Below, one piece after another: positions 1 to 6,911 of a stretch of DNA of 10,739 nt (position 1 is its first letter; each line of letters begins with the position of its first letter). Source of the stretch: Casp-actino8 sp037147055 (lineage in GTDB: Bacteria; Actinomycetota; Acidimicrobiia; Acidimicrobiales; Ilumatobacteraceae). The notes below the pieces were generated by a model, which saw nothing but the letters and a program-made list of their open reading frames with translations, ran no database searches and was not told the origin of the DNA. The position numbers and the translations under genes are program-made. The DNA is taken from NCBI GenBank assembly GCA_037147055.1, contig JBAWVW010000061.1:1-10739 (forward strand), given 5' to 3'.

Positions 1-881
1 GCGAACCGACCAGTGCTGCGGACGGCTCCGAAATAACGCATCGTCTCTTCTACGGCCTTTCCTGCCAACTCGGGGCGCTCGGCAAGAAGTTTCCACTGCT
101 CAGGATGCTCAGCAAAAAGTGCCACGGAACATCCAAGTTGATTACGCGTTGTGTCCGTGCCACCAATGATCACGGCTTCAACCATGGAGACCAATTCGTT
201 CTCATTAAGTTTGTCGCCGGCTTCTTCAGCAGCGATCAAACTTGTAATCAGGTCGTCAGCTGGGCTATTTCGTCGCTCGGAGATCAGTTGGCGAACGTAG
301 GTATCGAGATCTGCTTGAGCTGCCAAAATGAGGTCAATCTCGTTTGCATTATTCGCATCAAAGATTCGCAAGACATCTTCAGCGACACGGCTGAAAAACT
401 GCCAGTCTGATTTTGGCGCACCGAGAAGTTCGCAAATAATCGGAATTGGGTAATGCTCGCAGATATCAACGGCAAGATCGCAATGGCCTTGAGCGACGAT
501 CGGGTCAATCAGCGAATTCATCACCTCGCGCATAAATGGGCGCAGATGGTCGGCGGCTCGTGGCGAAAAAGATGGCGCCACCAAACGACGAAGTCGAGTG
601 TGAACTTCTCCTTCGGAAGAAAGAATTGAGGGCTGACGATTTTCGCTGAGACGCGGATCGTCAACGCCAAAGGCGATGGCCGCTAGAGCAGCGGCACTGT
701 GCCAACGTCGATCGCGTAAAATAGCCAAGCAATCTTCATAGTTGAAAATCGGGTAGGCGAAGAGACCCTTAGCGATCCACGAGTCTTGAGCAATGCTCGC
801 CAGTTGATCGCGTTCTGCTTGGCTGCCGACGAAGTCAAAATCAACCTGCGGAATATCGAGTTCATTTATGGAAATTGCCAT
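1..881 (-). CDS. Cytochrome P450, C-terminal part beyond the left edge
   Basis: This is a soluble haem monooxygenase of the bacterial cytochrome P450 type. Read from ATG at 881, the frame stays open for 293 residues to the window edge. Visible landmarks are the helix C HxxxR pattern (H94, R98), the I-helix oxygen-activation motif GGTDTT at 240-245, and the K-helix ExxR (E279, R282). The haem-ligand cysteine and the rest of the C-terminus, normally about 100 or more further residues, lie outside the window, so intactness cannot be judged. The start is supported by a TAGGTT hexamer exactly six bases upstream and by the lack of a good Shine-Dalgarno. No membrane anchor is present, and redox partners are not visible here. 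The substrate cannot be told from sequence. Nothing links it to the polyamine genes beyond proximity; it is transcribed away from them. Confidence 0.93.
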   Translation of the reverse strand, partial: MAISINELDIPQVDFDFVGSQAERDQLASIAQDSWIAKGLFAYPIFNYEDCLAILRDRRWHSAAALAAIAFGVDDPRLSENRQPSILSSEGEVHTRLRRLVAPSFSPRAADHLRPFMREVMNSLIDPIVAQGHCDLAVDICEHYPIPIICELLGAPKSDWQFFSRVAEDVLRIFDANNANEIDLILAAQADLDTYVRQLISERRNSPADDLITSLIAAEEAGDKLNENELVSMVEAVIIGGTDTTRNQLGCSVALFAEHPEQWKLLAERPELAGKAVEETMRYFGAVRSTGRF

Positions 882-887
882 GGTTTT

Positions 888-893
888 AACCTA
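888..893 (-). promoter_or_regulatory. Putative -10 box of the P450 gene (leaderless type)
   Basis: Read on the minus strand this is TAGGTT, followed by AAAACC and then the ATG at 881. It fits the actinobacterial TANNNT -10 consensus, and the spacing would put transcription start at or beside the A of ATG. No convincing -35 is seen. It lies one base from the opposing -10 box of the GNAT gene. Confidence 0.5.
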
Positions 894-894
894 G

Positions 895-900
895 TACCGT
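895..900 (+). promoter_or_regulatory. Putative -10 box of the GNAT gene (leaderless type)
   Basis: This is TACCGT, a TANNNT hexamer, followed by six bases (GTCGCT) and then ATG at 907. The spacing equals that of the P450 and patD -10 boxes. A TTGCCA at 875-880 resembles a -35 element, but the 14-base spacer is short. No Shine-Dalgarno precedes the start. Confidence 0.45.
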
Positions 901-906
901 GTCGCT

Positions 907-1491
907 ATGAGCGAAGTAGCCAAAGCAGATGTTGCCGACTTGCCAGCCATCACCGCCAGTTTGGCTCGCGCCTTTGCCGACGACCCCGTGTTCATCTATC
1001 TCATGGGTGGAACTTTTGATGAACGACGAGCGACCATGGCATTTGAGATGTTGGGGCGCAACATGTTGGATCACGGTCTGGTGTTGATGACGCCAGATCG
1101 TAAGGCAGCGGCATATTGGTCTCCACCTGGGAAGTGGAAAGTTCCCCCATGGACAATTATCAGGACTCTTCCTCTCACGTTGCGCGCATACAAATTCGGG
1201 ATTTTTCGCGCTCTTGGGGCACTCGGTCGGATGGAGAAACTTCATCCACAAGAACCGCACTATTACCTTGAAGTTTTGGGGACCGACCCCGTTCAGCAAG
1301 GCCATGGTTATGGTGCCGCTTTGATGAATGAAATATTGAGCAAAGCTGATGAAGAAAGGGTCGGCGCATATTTGGAATCATCCAAAGACACCAATGTCCC
1401 GTATTACCGCCGATTCGGTTTTGAGGTCGTGGGTGAAATCCATCATCCCAACGGACCAACAATGTGGCGGATGTGGCGCGACCCCCGCTAA
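907..1491 (+). CDS. GNAT-family N-acetyltransferase
   Basis: This 194-residue protein is a predicted cytoplasmic acetyl-CoA-dependent N-acetyltransferase with a single GNAT domain. The N-terminal part (about 5-110) is variable. The fold core is clear in the C-terminal half: the beta-4 strand YYLEVLG (119-125), the acetyl-CoA pyrophosphate loop QGHGYG (131-136) before helix alpha-3, and the YYRRFGF motif (166-172) typical of motif B. The length suits a full one-domain GNAT. ATG at 907 is chosen because a TANNNT box stands six bases upstream. The substrate is not identifiable. Because the next gene is a PatD-like dehydrogenase only 47 bases downstream, acetylation of an amine is conceivable, but that is context only, and the dehydrogenase seems to have its own promoter. 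Confidence 0.88.
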   Translation: MSEVAKADVADLPAITASLARAFADDPVFIYLMGGTFDERRATMAFEMLGRNMLDHGLVLMTPDRKAAAYWSPPGKWKVPPWTIIRTLPLTLRAYKFGIFRALGALGRMEKLHPQEPHYYLEVLGTDPVQQGHGYGAALMNEILSKADEERVGAYLESSKDTNVPYYRRFGFEVVGEIHHPNGPTMWRMWRDPR

Positions 1492-1502
1492 ACGATCCGT
1501 CA

Positions 1503-1532
1503 TTTACTCACTGCTCTTTCGTCACCTAGAGT
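1503..1532 (+). promoter_or_regulatory. Putative promoter of the aminobutyraldehyde dehydrogenase gene
   Basis: A TTTACT at 1503-1508 (or TTACTC one base later) can serve as a -35 element. It is separated by 17-18 bases from TAGAGT at 1527-1532, a TANNNT -10 box. Six bases (GGGGTC) then lead to ATG at 1539, so transcription would start at or next to the initiation codon. This is the best complete promoter of the three leaderless-type sites in the window. Confidence 0.55.
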
Positions 1533-1538
1533 GGGGTC

Positions 1539-2966
1539 ATGCAGACCTACCAAAACTTTGTTGATGGAAAATATGTCGATGCGCAAGACGGACGCACGAT
1601 CCCGGTCATCAATCCGTCCACGGGCGAGCAGTATGCGACAGCCCCACTGTCATCATCTGATGATGTTGATCGGGCCATGAAAGCGGCTTCGCTGGCCTTC
1701 GAATCATGGCGTGATTCAACACCGAAAGATCGTTCGCTGGCGTTGTTCCGAATCGCTGACGCCATTGAGGCACGAGCCGAAGAGTTCGTTGCATTGGAGT
1801 CACAGAATTGTGGAAAGCCCATTGAGATGACACGCTCTGAGGAAATTCCTCCAATGGTCGACCATGTGCGTTTCTTCGCCACTGCGGCCCGCCACCTTGA
1901 GGGTAAAAGCGCAGGCGAGTATGTTCCCAACATGACGAGTTACATCCGTCGTGAACCGATCGGCGTCTGTGCCCAAGTCGCCCCATGGAATTATCCGATG
2001 ATGATGGCCGTATGGAAGTTTGCGCCTGCTATCGCCGCTGGAAATACGGTCGTTCTGAAACCCAGTGATACAACTCCTGTGAGCACGACTTTGTTGGCTG
2101 AGATATGCGCCGAGTTTTTGCCTGCAGGTGTGATGAATGTGATTTGTGGTGATCGCGACACAGGTCGGGCCATGGTCTCGCACGACACACCATCTTTGGT
2201 GAGTGTGACTGGCTCTGTGCGCGCTGGTATGGAAGTCGCTGAGTCGGCGGCGAAAAGTCTCAAGCGAGTGCATCTTGAATTAGGTGGCAAAGCACCAGTC
2301 ATTGTCTTTGATGATGCCGATATAGCCGCCGCCGCCGAAGGTATTGCGATGGCTGGTTACTTCAATGCCGGCCAGGATTGCACGGCAGCGACACGAGTGT
2401 TGTGCTCGGCTGGGGTCTATAAGGATTTCGTGGCGGCACTCACCGAGCAAGCCAAAGCCACGCGCTGTGGCATGCCGGATGAAGAAGATATTTTGTTTGG
2501 ACCGGTGAACAACATCAATCAATTGACCCGTGTCGCTGGTTTCTTTGATCGTTTGCCGTCGCACGCCGAGGTCAACACTGGTGGTGCGCGCCAAGGTACC
2601 TCAGGCTATTTCTTTACCCCGACGGTGGTCAGTAATTTGCGTCAGCAAGATGAGATGGTGCAAACCGAAATTTTTGGTCCCGTGATTACGGTGCAACAAT
2701 TCAACGGCGAAGACGAAGCTGTGCAGTGGGCAAATGGCGTCGATTACGGCTTGGCTTCAAGTGTCTGGACGAAGGACTTCGGGCGGGCAATGCGCATGAC
2801 CAAACGATTGGACTTTGGTTGTGTGTGGATCAACACGCACATCCCAATGGTTGCCGAAATGCCACATGGTGGCTTCAAGCAGTCGGGTTACGGCAAGGAC
2901 TTGTCGTCATACGCTCTTGAGGATTACACGCGGATCAAGCATGTCATGGCCAACCTCGAGAGTTAG
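1539..2966 (+). CDS. patD: Gamma-aminobutyraldehyde dehydrogenase (PatD-like aldehyde dehydrogenase)
   Basis: This 475-residue NAD(P)-dependent aldehyde dehydrogenase is predicted to oxidise 4-aminobutanal, the product of putrescine deamination, to GABA in the cytoplasm. All catalytic landmarks of the superfamily are present: N151 in PWNY, K174 in LKPS, the general base E247 in LELGG, the nucleophile C281, and E377 in EIFGP. The stretch YFNAGQDCTAATR (274-286) around the active cysteine and the C-terminal MPHGGFKQSGYGKD (441-454) closely resemble, from memory, Escherichia coli PatD (YdcW), which supports this subfamily over other aldehyde dehydrogenases. Length is normal. A leaderless-type promoter precedes ATG 1539. 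The gene ends tail to tail with the aminotransferase with a four-base overlap. Related aminoaldehydes such as 3-aminopropanal or betaine aldehyde remain possible substrates. Confidence 0.9.
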   Translation: MQTYQNFVDGKYVDAQDGRTIPVINPSTGEQYATAPLSSSDDVDRAMKAASLAFESWRDSTPKDRSLALFRIADAIEARAEEFVALESQNCGKPIEMTRSEEIPPMVDHVRFFATAARHLEGKSAGEYVPNMTSYIRREPIGVCAQVAPWNYPMMMAVWKFAPAIAAGNTVVLKPSDTTPVSTTLLAEICAEFLPAGVMNVICGDRDTGRAMVSHDTPSLVSVTGSVRAGMEVAESAAKSLKRVHLELGGKAPVIVFDDADIAAAAEGIAMAGYFNAGQDCTAATRVLCSAGVYKDFVAALTEQAKATRCGMPDEEDILFGPVNNINQLTRVAGFFDRLPSHAEVNTGGARQGTSGYFFTPTVVSNLRQQDEMVQTEIFGPVITVQQFNGEDEAVQWANGVDYGLASSVWTKDFGRAMRMTKRLDFGCVWINTHIPMVAEMPHGGFKQSGYGKDLSSYALEDYTRIKHVMANLES

Positions 2967-4351
2967 CGGTTCTGAAATTCCTCTGCAGCATGATGGAGTG
3001 CATCAGTCAACACCTTGGCGATAAATCGAAGTTCTTCAGGACCACAGATCAAAGTAGGGGATAAGACCAAGACGGGGTCGGCGCGATCATCAACTCGACA
3101 GATCAGTCCAGCCTCAAAAATTCGTGGTGAGAGTTCGTCGCGCAACAGCCAATTGCATTCTTCGTCGGTAAAACTCTGTTTCGTATTTTTGTCTTTGACG
3201 AGTTCGAGTACTCTGAAGTAGCCGCATCCGCGCACATCACCGACAAAGGGCAGTTCCTTGAGTTGTTCCATGATTTCATCGAAGATTGGCTCATTCTCTA
3301 GGACATTGGCCAAGATGTTTTCTTTTTCCATCACGTCAATATTGGCAAGGGCTACGGCGCAGGACACGGGGTGCCCACCAAAAGTAAGGCCATGAAGAAA
3401 TACCGCAGTGTCATCTTCGAGAAATGGTGCCGCTAGTCGGTCGCTGACAATGACGCCACCGAGCGGGGCGTATCCACTGGTGACACCTTTGGCAAAAGTA
3501 ATCATGTCGGGCTGGTAATCAAAACGCTGACAACCAAACCAGTAACCGAGACGGCCGAACCCACAAATCACTTCATCGGAGACCAGCAGTACGCCGTACT
3601 TGTCGCAGATTTCGCGTACTCGTTTCCAATAGCCATCGGGCGGCACGAGAGCTCCACCTGTATTTTGAACGGGCTCCATCACAACCATTGCTACGGTCTC
3701 AGGTCCTTCGGCGATGATGGCTCGTTCAACTTCTTCGGCACAGTCAAGAGTGCACTTCGTGCTTTGAGAACACAAACCACAGCGGTACTGATTTGTATTG
3801 GCGACCTTGATCGCCCACGGGAGCAAAGGTTCAAAGGGTTGGCGAATGGCGGGTATCCCAGTGATGCTCAGCGCCCCCAATGTGGTGCCGTGGTAGGCGT
3901 AATAACGGCTGATGACTTTGCGGCGAAGAGGCTGGCCAATTCCGGCGTAATACTGCACAGCCAACTTCCATGCCGACTCTAAGGCGTCGCCTCCACCAGT
4001 AGTGAAAAACACGCGGTTGAGATCTCCCGGGGCAAGCTCACAAAGTTTGGCGGCAAGACGGATTCCGGGTTCATGACCGAAACTCCACAGTGGGAAATAA
4101 CCTAGGGTTTCGCTCTGTGAGGCCGCTGCTCGGGCGAGTTCTTCTCGTCCGTGACCGATGTTGACGGTAAATAGTCCCGATAACCCGTCCAGATAACGCT
4201 TCCCATTTTGGTCATAGACATAAGCACCTTGGCCCCGTTGGATAATCGGCAGACCCTCGCGCTGGACACTGGAAAGATTTGTGAAGTGACCCCAGAGATG
4301 CCTCTGTGCAAGTGCACCAAGGTCAATGTCATCTGATTCAGGCGGGTTCAC
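2963..4351 (-). CDS. Class III PLP-dependent aminotransferase, probable putrescine/diamine:pyruvate type
   Basis: This 462-residue fold-type I, class III aminotransferase probably moves the amino group of putrescine or another omega-amine to a keto acid, giving an aminoaldehyde. Visible features are the PLP phosphate-binding TGGGDALE (118-125), YHGTT (153-157), the pyridine-nitrogen aspartate D259 in SDEV, and the Schiff-base lysine K288 in FAKGVTSGYAPLGG. Length and overall pattern fit the SpuC-like omega-transaminases. The start is GTG at 4351 with a strong AAGGAG five bases upstream. Four cysteines (C191, C194, C200, C204) lie between the PLP-site regions. The gene is divergent from the transporter operon and convergent with patD, which supports polyamine degradation. 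Beta-alanine, taurine or other omega-amines are alternatives, because specificity in this class is hard to read from sequence. Confidence 0.88.
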   Translation of the reverse strand: MNPPESDDIDLGALAQRHLWGHFTNLSSVQREGLPIIQRGQGAYVYDQNGKRYLDGLSGLFTVNIGHGREELARAAASQSETLGYFPLWSFGHEPGIRLAAKLCELAPGDLNRVFFTTGGGDALESAWKLAVQYYAGIGQPLRRKVISRYYAYHGTTLGALSITGIPAIRQPFEPLLPWAIKVANTNQYRCGLCSQSTKCTLDCAEEVERAIIAEGPETVAMVVMEPVQNTGGALVPPDGYWKRVREICDKYGVLLVSDEVICGFGRLGYWFGCQRFDYQPDMITFAKGVTSGYAPLGGVIVSDRLAAPFLEDDTAVFLHGLTFGGHPVSCAVALANIDVMEKENILANVLENEPIFDEIMEQLKELPFVGDVRGCGYFRVLELVKDKNTKQSFTDEECNWLLRDELSPRIFEAGLICRVDDRADPVLVLSPTLICGPEELRFIAKVLTDALHHAAEEFQNR

Positions 4352-4356
4352 GATTG

Positions 4357-4362
4357 CTCCTT
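4357..4362 (-). promoter_or_regulatory. Ribosome binding site of the aminotransferase
   Basis: On the minus strand this reads AAGGAG, five bases before a GTG. It fixes the GTG at 4351 as the start, and it shows that this gene, unlike P450, GNAT and patD, has a conventional leader. Confidence 0.75.
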
Positions 4363-4398
4363 GTTCTGCGTGCTTCAGGTTAATGCCCTGTTACCGTA

Positions 4399-4417
4399 CC
4401 GTGGAGTAGTCCGTGGA
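4399..4417. repeat. Pair of 7-base direct repeats in the divergent control region
   Basis: CCGTGGA occurs at 4399-4405 and again at 4411-4417, a 12-base period. It is preceded by a short tandem TACCGTACCG at 4392-4401. The second copy is embedded in GTCCGTGGAC (4409-4418), which has four-base inverted arms. The repeats lie between the divergent aminotransferase and transporter genes, about 16 bases upstream of the TATAGT box, where a regulator could bind. This is an inference; no regulator gene is visible. Confidence 0.35.
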
Positions 4418-4432
4418 CGTATCTCAGTGTCC

Positions 4433-4438
4433 TATAGT
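4433..4438 (+). promoter_or_regulatory. Putative -10 box of the polyamine transporter operon
   Basis: TATAGT is a near-ideal -10 hexamer. Transcription would begin near A4445, four bases before the ATG of the small leader ORF at 4449. A TGGACG at 4414-4419 partly matches a -35 element, but the spacer would be only 13 bases, so the promoter may depend on an activator or need no -35. Confidence 0.5.
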
Positions 4439-4448
4439 GGATTTAGTT

Positions 4449-4514
4449 ATGACGGAACTGCCGATGGCATTGATTGGTGAAGAGATAATTCAGAGAGTGG
4501 GGCATGACAGGTGA
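4449..4514 (+). CDS. Possible 21-codon leader ORF upstream of the ATPase gene
   Basis: An ATG at 4449, eleven bases after the end of the TATAGT box, opens a frame of 21 codons that begins MTELPM, ends with GHDR and stops at TGA 4512-4514. The stop overlaps the GTG start of the ATPase gene in the sequence GTGA. The arrangement suggests translational coupling: the ATPase GTG has no good Shine-Dalgarno, so ribosomes finishing the small ORF could re-initiate on it. No run of repeated or rare codons that would mark a classic attenuator is visible. The peptide has no recognisable domain, signal or membrane segment. It may be only a translated leader, or not translated at all. Confidence 0.4.
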   Translation: MTELPMALIGEEIIQRVGHDR

Positions 4515-5626
4515 GCGGTGATCGTGGCGCAGTCGAATTAGAGGGTGTGACGAAGCGGTTCGGCTCAATGGTCGCGGTGGACTCCATGAACCTGTTAGTC
4601 AAGCCAGGCGAATTTCTCTCTCTTCTGGGGCCGAGCGGTTGCGGCAAGACGACAACTCTGCGGATGTTGGCTGGTTTTGAGCAGCCCGATTCAGGGTTCA
4701 TTCGCATCAGCGGTCAATACGTGCAGGGAATCCCGCCGTATAAGCGTGATGTCAATACAGTTTTTCAACACTATGCACTCTTCCCGCATATGACTGTGGC
4801 AGAAAATGTGGCGTACGGGTTACGGCAAAAGGGTGTTCCAAAGTCTGATATCGCCACCAAGGTGGCTGAGGCTTTGGACATGGTGCAGATGAGTAAGTTG
4901 GCCGAGCGCAAGCCCCGCCAAATGTCGGGTGGGCAACAGCAACGCGTGGCCGTGGCTCGTGCACTGGTGAATCGCCCAAGCGTTCTGCTACTTGATGAGC
5001 CCCTCGGAGCGCTTGATCGAAAATTGCGCGAAGAAATGCAGATCGAATTGAAGTTGCTGCAGAGTCGTCTTGGGATCACCTTTGTTTTCGTCACCCATGA
5101 CCAAGAAGAGGCCATGAGTATGAGCGACCGTATTGCCATCATGCTCGACGGACATATTGAGCAACTGGGGGATCCAGAAACGGTCTACGAGCATCCATCG
5201 TCGGCCTTCGTGGCCGGCTTTATCGGAAGAAATAATTTCTGGCAAGGAGTTGCCACGGAACATGGTATTCGTGCCGATGACGGCACAAATTTTGTCGCCA
5301 GTCGCCCGGAAGAGGATGTCCCCAATGATCTACCAGCATTGGCGGCGGTGCGTCCTGAATGCATCAATCTGTCGGGAGAGCAACCTTCCGATATGGCCAA
5401 TGTGGCATCGGGAACCGTGGCTGGCGTCTCCCACTTTGGAGATGTCTTGCAATATGTCGTGACCTCGGGTCAGCGCGATCTCTTAGTGCTGACTCCGCGC
5501 GCCCATGTCGCAAGGTTTGCCTTGGGCGACAGTGTCTACTGCAGTTGGTCAGCCGACGATGTCTATTTATTCTCTGCCCGACAAGCTGACATTGTGATGG
5601 CAGACTCTGAAAATCAACAAAGTTAA
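4511..5626 (+). CDS. potA: Polyamine ABC transporter ATP-binding protein (PotA-like)
   Basis: This 371-residue ATPase would power import by the transporter encoded by the next genes, working as a dimer on the cytoplasmic side. The nucleotide-binding domain (about 8-240) is complete: Walker A GPSGCGKT (40-47), Q-loop Q86, signature MSGGQ (138-142), Walker B LLLDEP (159-164), D-loop GALD (166-169) and switch histidine H196. A C-terminal TOBE-type domain (about 275-355) is the regulatory part found in the PotA/MalK/UgpC group. In-frame TGA at 4505-4507 rules out a longer protein, and GTG 4511 is the first usable start. It overlaps the stop of the small leader ORF. The assignment to polyamines rests on the neighbours, because the ATPase alone cannot separate PotA from spermidine/iron/thiamine relatives. 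Confidence 0.92.
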   Translation: MSGDRGAVELEGVTKRFGSMVAVDSMNLLVKPGEFLSLLGPSGCGKTTTLRMLAGFEQPDSGFIRISGQYVQGIPPYKRDVNTVFQHYALFPHMTVAENVAYGLRQKGVPKSDIATKVAEALDMVQMSKLAERKPRQMSGGQQQRVAVARALVNRPSVLLLDEPLGALDRKLREEMQIELKLLQSRLGITFVFVTHDQEEAMSMSDRIAIMLDGHIEQLGDPETVYEHPSSAFVAGFIGRNNFWQGVATEHGIRADDGTNFVASRPEEDVPNDLPALAAVRPECINLSGEQPSDMANVASGTVAGVSHFGDVLQYVVTSGQRDLLVLTPRAHVARFALGDSVYCSWSADDVYLFSARQADIVMADSENQQS

Positions 5627-5659
5627 GTACCGCAAGACCCATCAACGTAAACACTGAAT

Positions 5660-5665
5660 AAGGAG
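5660..5665 (+). promoter_or_regulatory. Ribosome binding site of the solute-binding protein gene
   Basis: AAGGAG stands seven bases before ATG 5673. It is the strongest Shine-Dalgarno in the operon, in keeping with the higher amount of binding protein needed relative to permease. The 46-base gap between the ATPase and this gene shows no clear promoter or hairpin. Confidence 0.75.
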
Positions 5666-5672
5666 AAAGACA

Positions 5673-6905
5673 ATGACACAAGATCACACCCCACCACAAT
5701 TAAGAATGTTGGCGCCGGAAAGTTTTCGCGAGAAGTTGTCACGCCGGGCAGTTTTCAAAATGGGCACGGCAGCGGCTGGTCTGGCAATTGTTGTTGCCGC
5801 CTGTGGCGGTGACGACAACTCTCCGCCGTCAACCGATGGCGACTCACCCTTAGCTTCTGGTGACTGGAGCCGAGTCATCAATGCTGCGACTGGAACATTG
5901 GCGATGTACACCTGGGGCGATTACAACGATCCGTTGATCGTTGGTGCTCAGGCTGAAGATGCCATTGGTATTTCAATGAAGGTTGATTACTTCAACAGTA
6001 ATGAAGACCTCATCATCAAGTTGTCGACATCGGGTGGCAGTAGCGGTTTCGACATCGTCGTTCCTACTGGGCCATACATTCCACAGATGATCGAAAAGGG
6101 ACTCATTCAGAAGTTTGACAAGACTCTCATTCCGAATATGGTCAACGTTGATAAGGCATACCTTGGTCAAGATTGGGACCCAAGCAATGATTATTCGGTA
6201 TGTAAGAACTGGGGAACCACTGGTTTTATGTGGGACAGTTCAGTCATCACTAAAGATCTCGTCACCTGGCAAGACTTTTTTGATGCTTGCATGAATGAGG
6301 CCAGCGGCATGTGTTCGGTCATTGACACTGGTCCGAATATCTGTGGTGCGTGGTTCTGGGCCAACGGAAAAGATTGGAATACAACCGACGCCGCCGATAT
6401 TGACGCCTGTGAAGCCTTCCTTGTGGATGAACTGGCACAGCACATCAAGAAGTTTGATAGTTACCCAAGTACCGCCATAGCCGAAGGGGCTTACAGTTTG
6501 TCCATGGCATGGAATGGCGACGCTCGTCAGGCGTATTCCCGCATTGAAGAAGCTGGCGGTGACCCGAGCGTGTGGAAGTGGGCTCTTGGTTCACCCGCAA
6601 CAGAATTATGGATGGATAACTATTGCATCGCCGCTGGCGCACCCAACGCCGAAGCAGCGCATGCATGGATCAACTGGGATCTCATTCCTGAAGTCTCGGT
6701 TCAAGACCTTTCGTATCACGGCTACAACACCGGTATGAAAGACATGCCACAGCTCATCAGCGAGTTGGCCCCAGATTTGGTCAAGGGCGAGATGATTTTC
6801 TTCGGCGATGCAGAAGTAGCGACCATGCGTACACAAGTAATTAATGAGTCAATTGATCGCCTTGTCATAATTCTGAACAACATGAAGGCAAAAGCCGGAG
6901 CCTGA
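5673..6905 (+). CDS. Polyamine-binding lipoprotein of the PotD/PotF type, Tat-type signal
   Basis: This 410-residue extracytoplasmic solute-binding protein would capture a polyamine and pass it to the permease. The N-terminus carries a twin-arginine-like signal, SRRAVFKMG (23-31), a hydrophobic stretch, and a lipobox VAAC with the lipidated cysteine at C44. A charged, Ser/Pro-rich linker follows to about 64. The mature domain resembles PotD/PotF: TWGDYNDP (80-87) in the place of the YNWSDY motif, SNEDL (109-113), FDIVVPTG (126-133), NDYSV (172-176), and WNGDARQA (280-287). W81, D83, S109 and D283 fall where, as I recall it, PotF uses residues to hold putrescine. Six cysteines in the mature part (177, 206, 214, 224, 246, 318) are unusual. 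The exact polyamine is not established. Confidence 0.9.
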   Translation: MTQDHTPPQLRMLAPESFREKLSRRAVFKMGTAAAGLAIVVAACGGDDNSPPSTDGDSPLASGDWSRVINAATGTLAMYTWGDYNDPLIVGAQAEDAIGISMKVDYFNSNEDLIIKLSTSGGSSGFDIVVPTGPYIPQMIEKGLIQKFDKTLIPNMVNVDKAYLGQDWDPSNDYSVCKNWGTTGFMWDSSVITKDLVTWQDFFDACMNEASGMCSVIDTGPNICGAWFWANGKDWNTTDAADIDACEAFLVDELAQHIKKFDSYPSTAIAEGAYSLSMAWNGDARQAYSRIEEAGGDPSVWKWALGSPATELWMDNYCIAAGAPNAEAAHAWINWDLIPEVSVQDLSYHGYNTGMKDMPQLISELAPDLVKGEMIFFGDAEVATMRTQVINESIDRLVIILNNMKAKAGA

Positions 6906-6911
6906 TACAGC

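Noticed and set aside
886..1305. 139-residue open frame antisense to the GNAT gene
   Set aside because: It has no recognisable domain or promoter, lies opposite a clear GNAT domain, and is best explained as a chance antisense frame.
1800..2273. 157-residue open frame antisense to patD
   Set aside because: It has odd composition (His, Arg and Ser rich) and no domain, and it lies fully opposite conserved aldehyde dehydrogenase sequence.
2325..2336. Four GCC repeats
   Set aside because: They encode four alanines (263-266) in a helix of the aldehyde dehydrogenase. This is ordinary low complexity and not a regulatory repeat.
4504..4521. Five-codon ATG frame (ATG 4504 to TGA 4521) overlapping the ATPase start
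   Set aside because: It is too short to support, has no ribosome site, and is inside the better candidate leader ORF and the ATPase start.
5627..5672. Possible terminator or internal promoter between the ATPase and binding-protein genes
   Set aside because: No hairpin with a T run and no TANNNT box with reasonable spacing was seen; only the ribosome site is clear.
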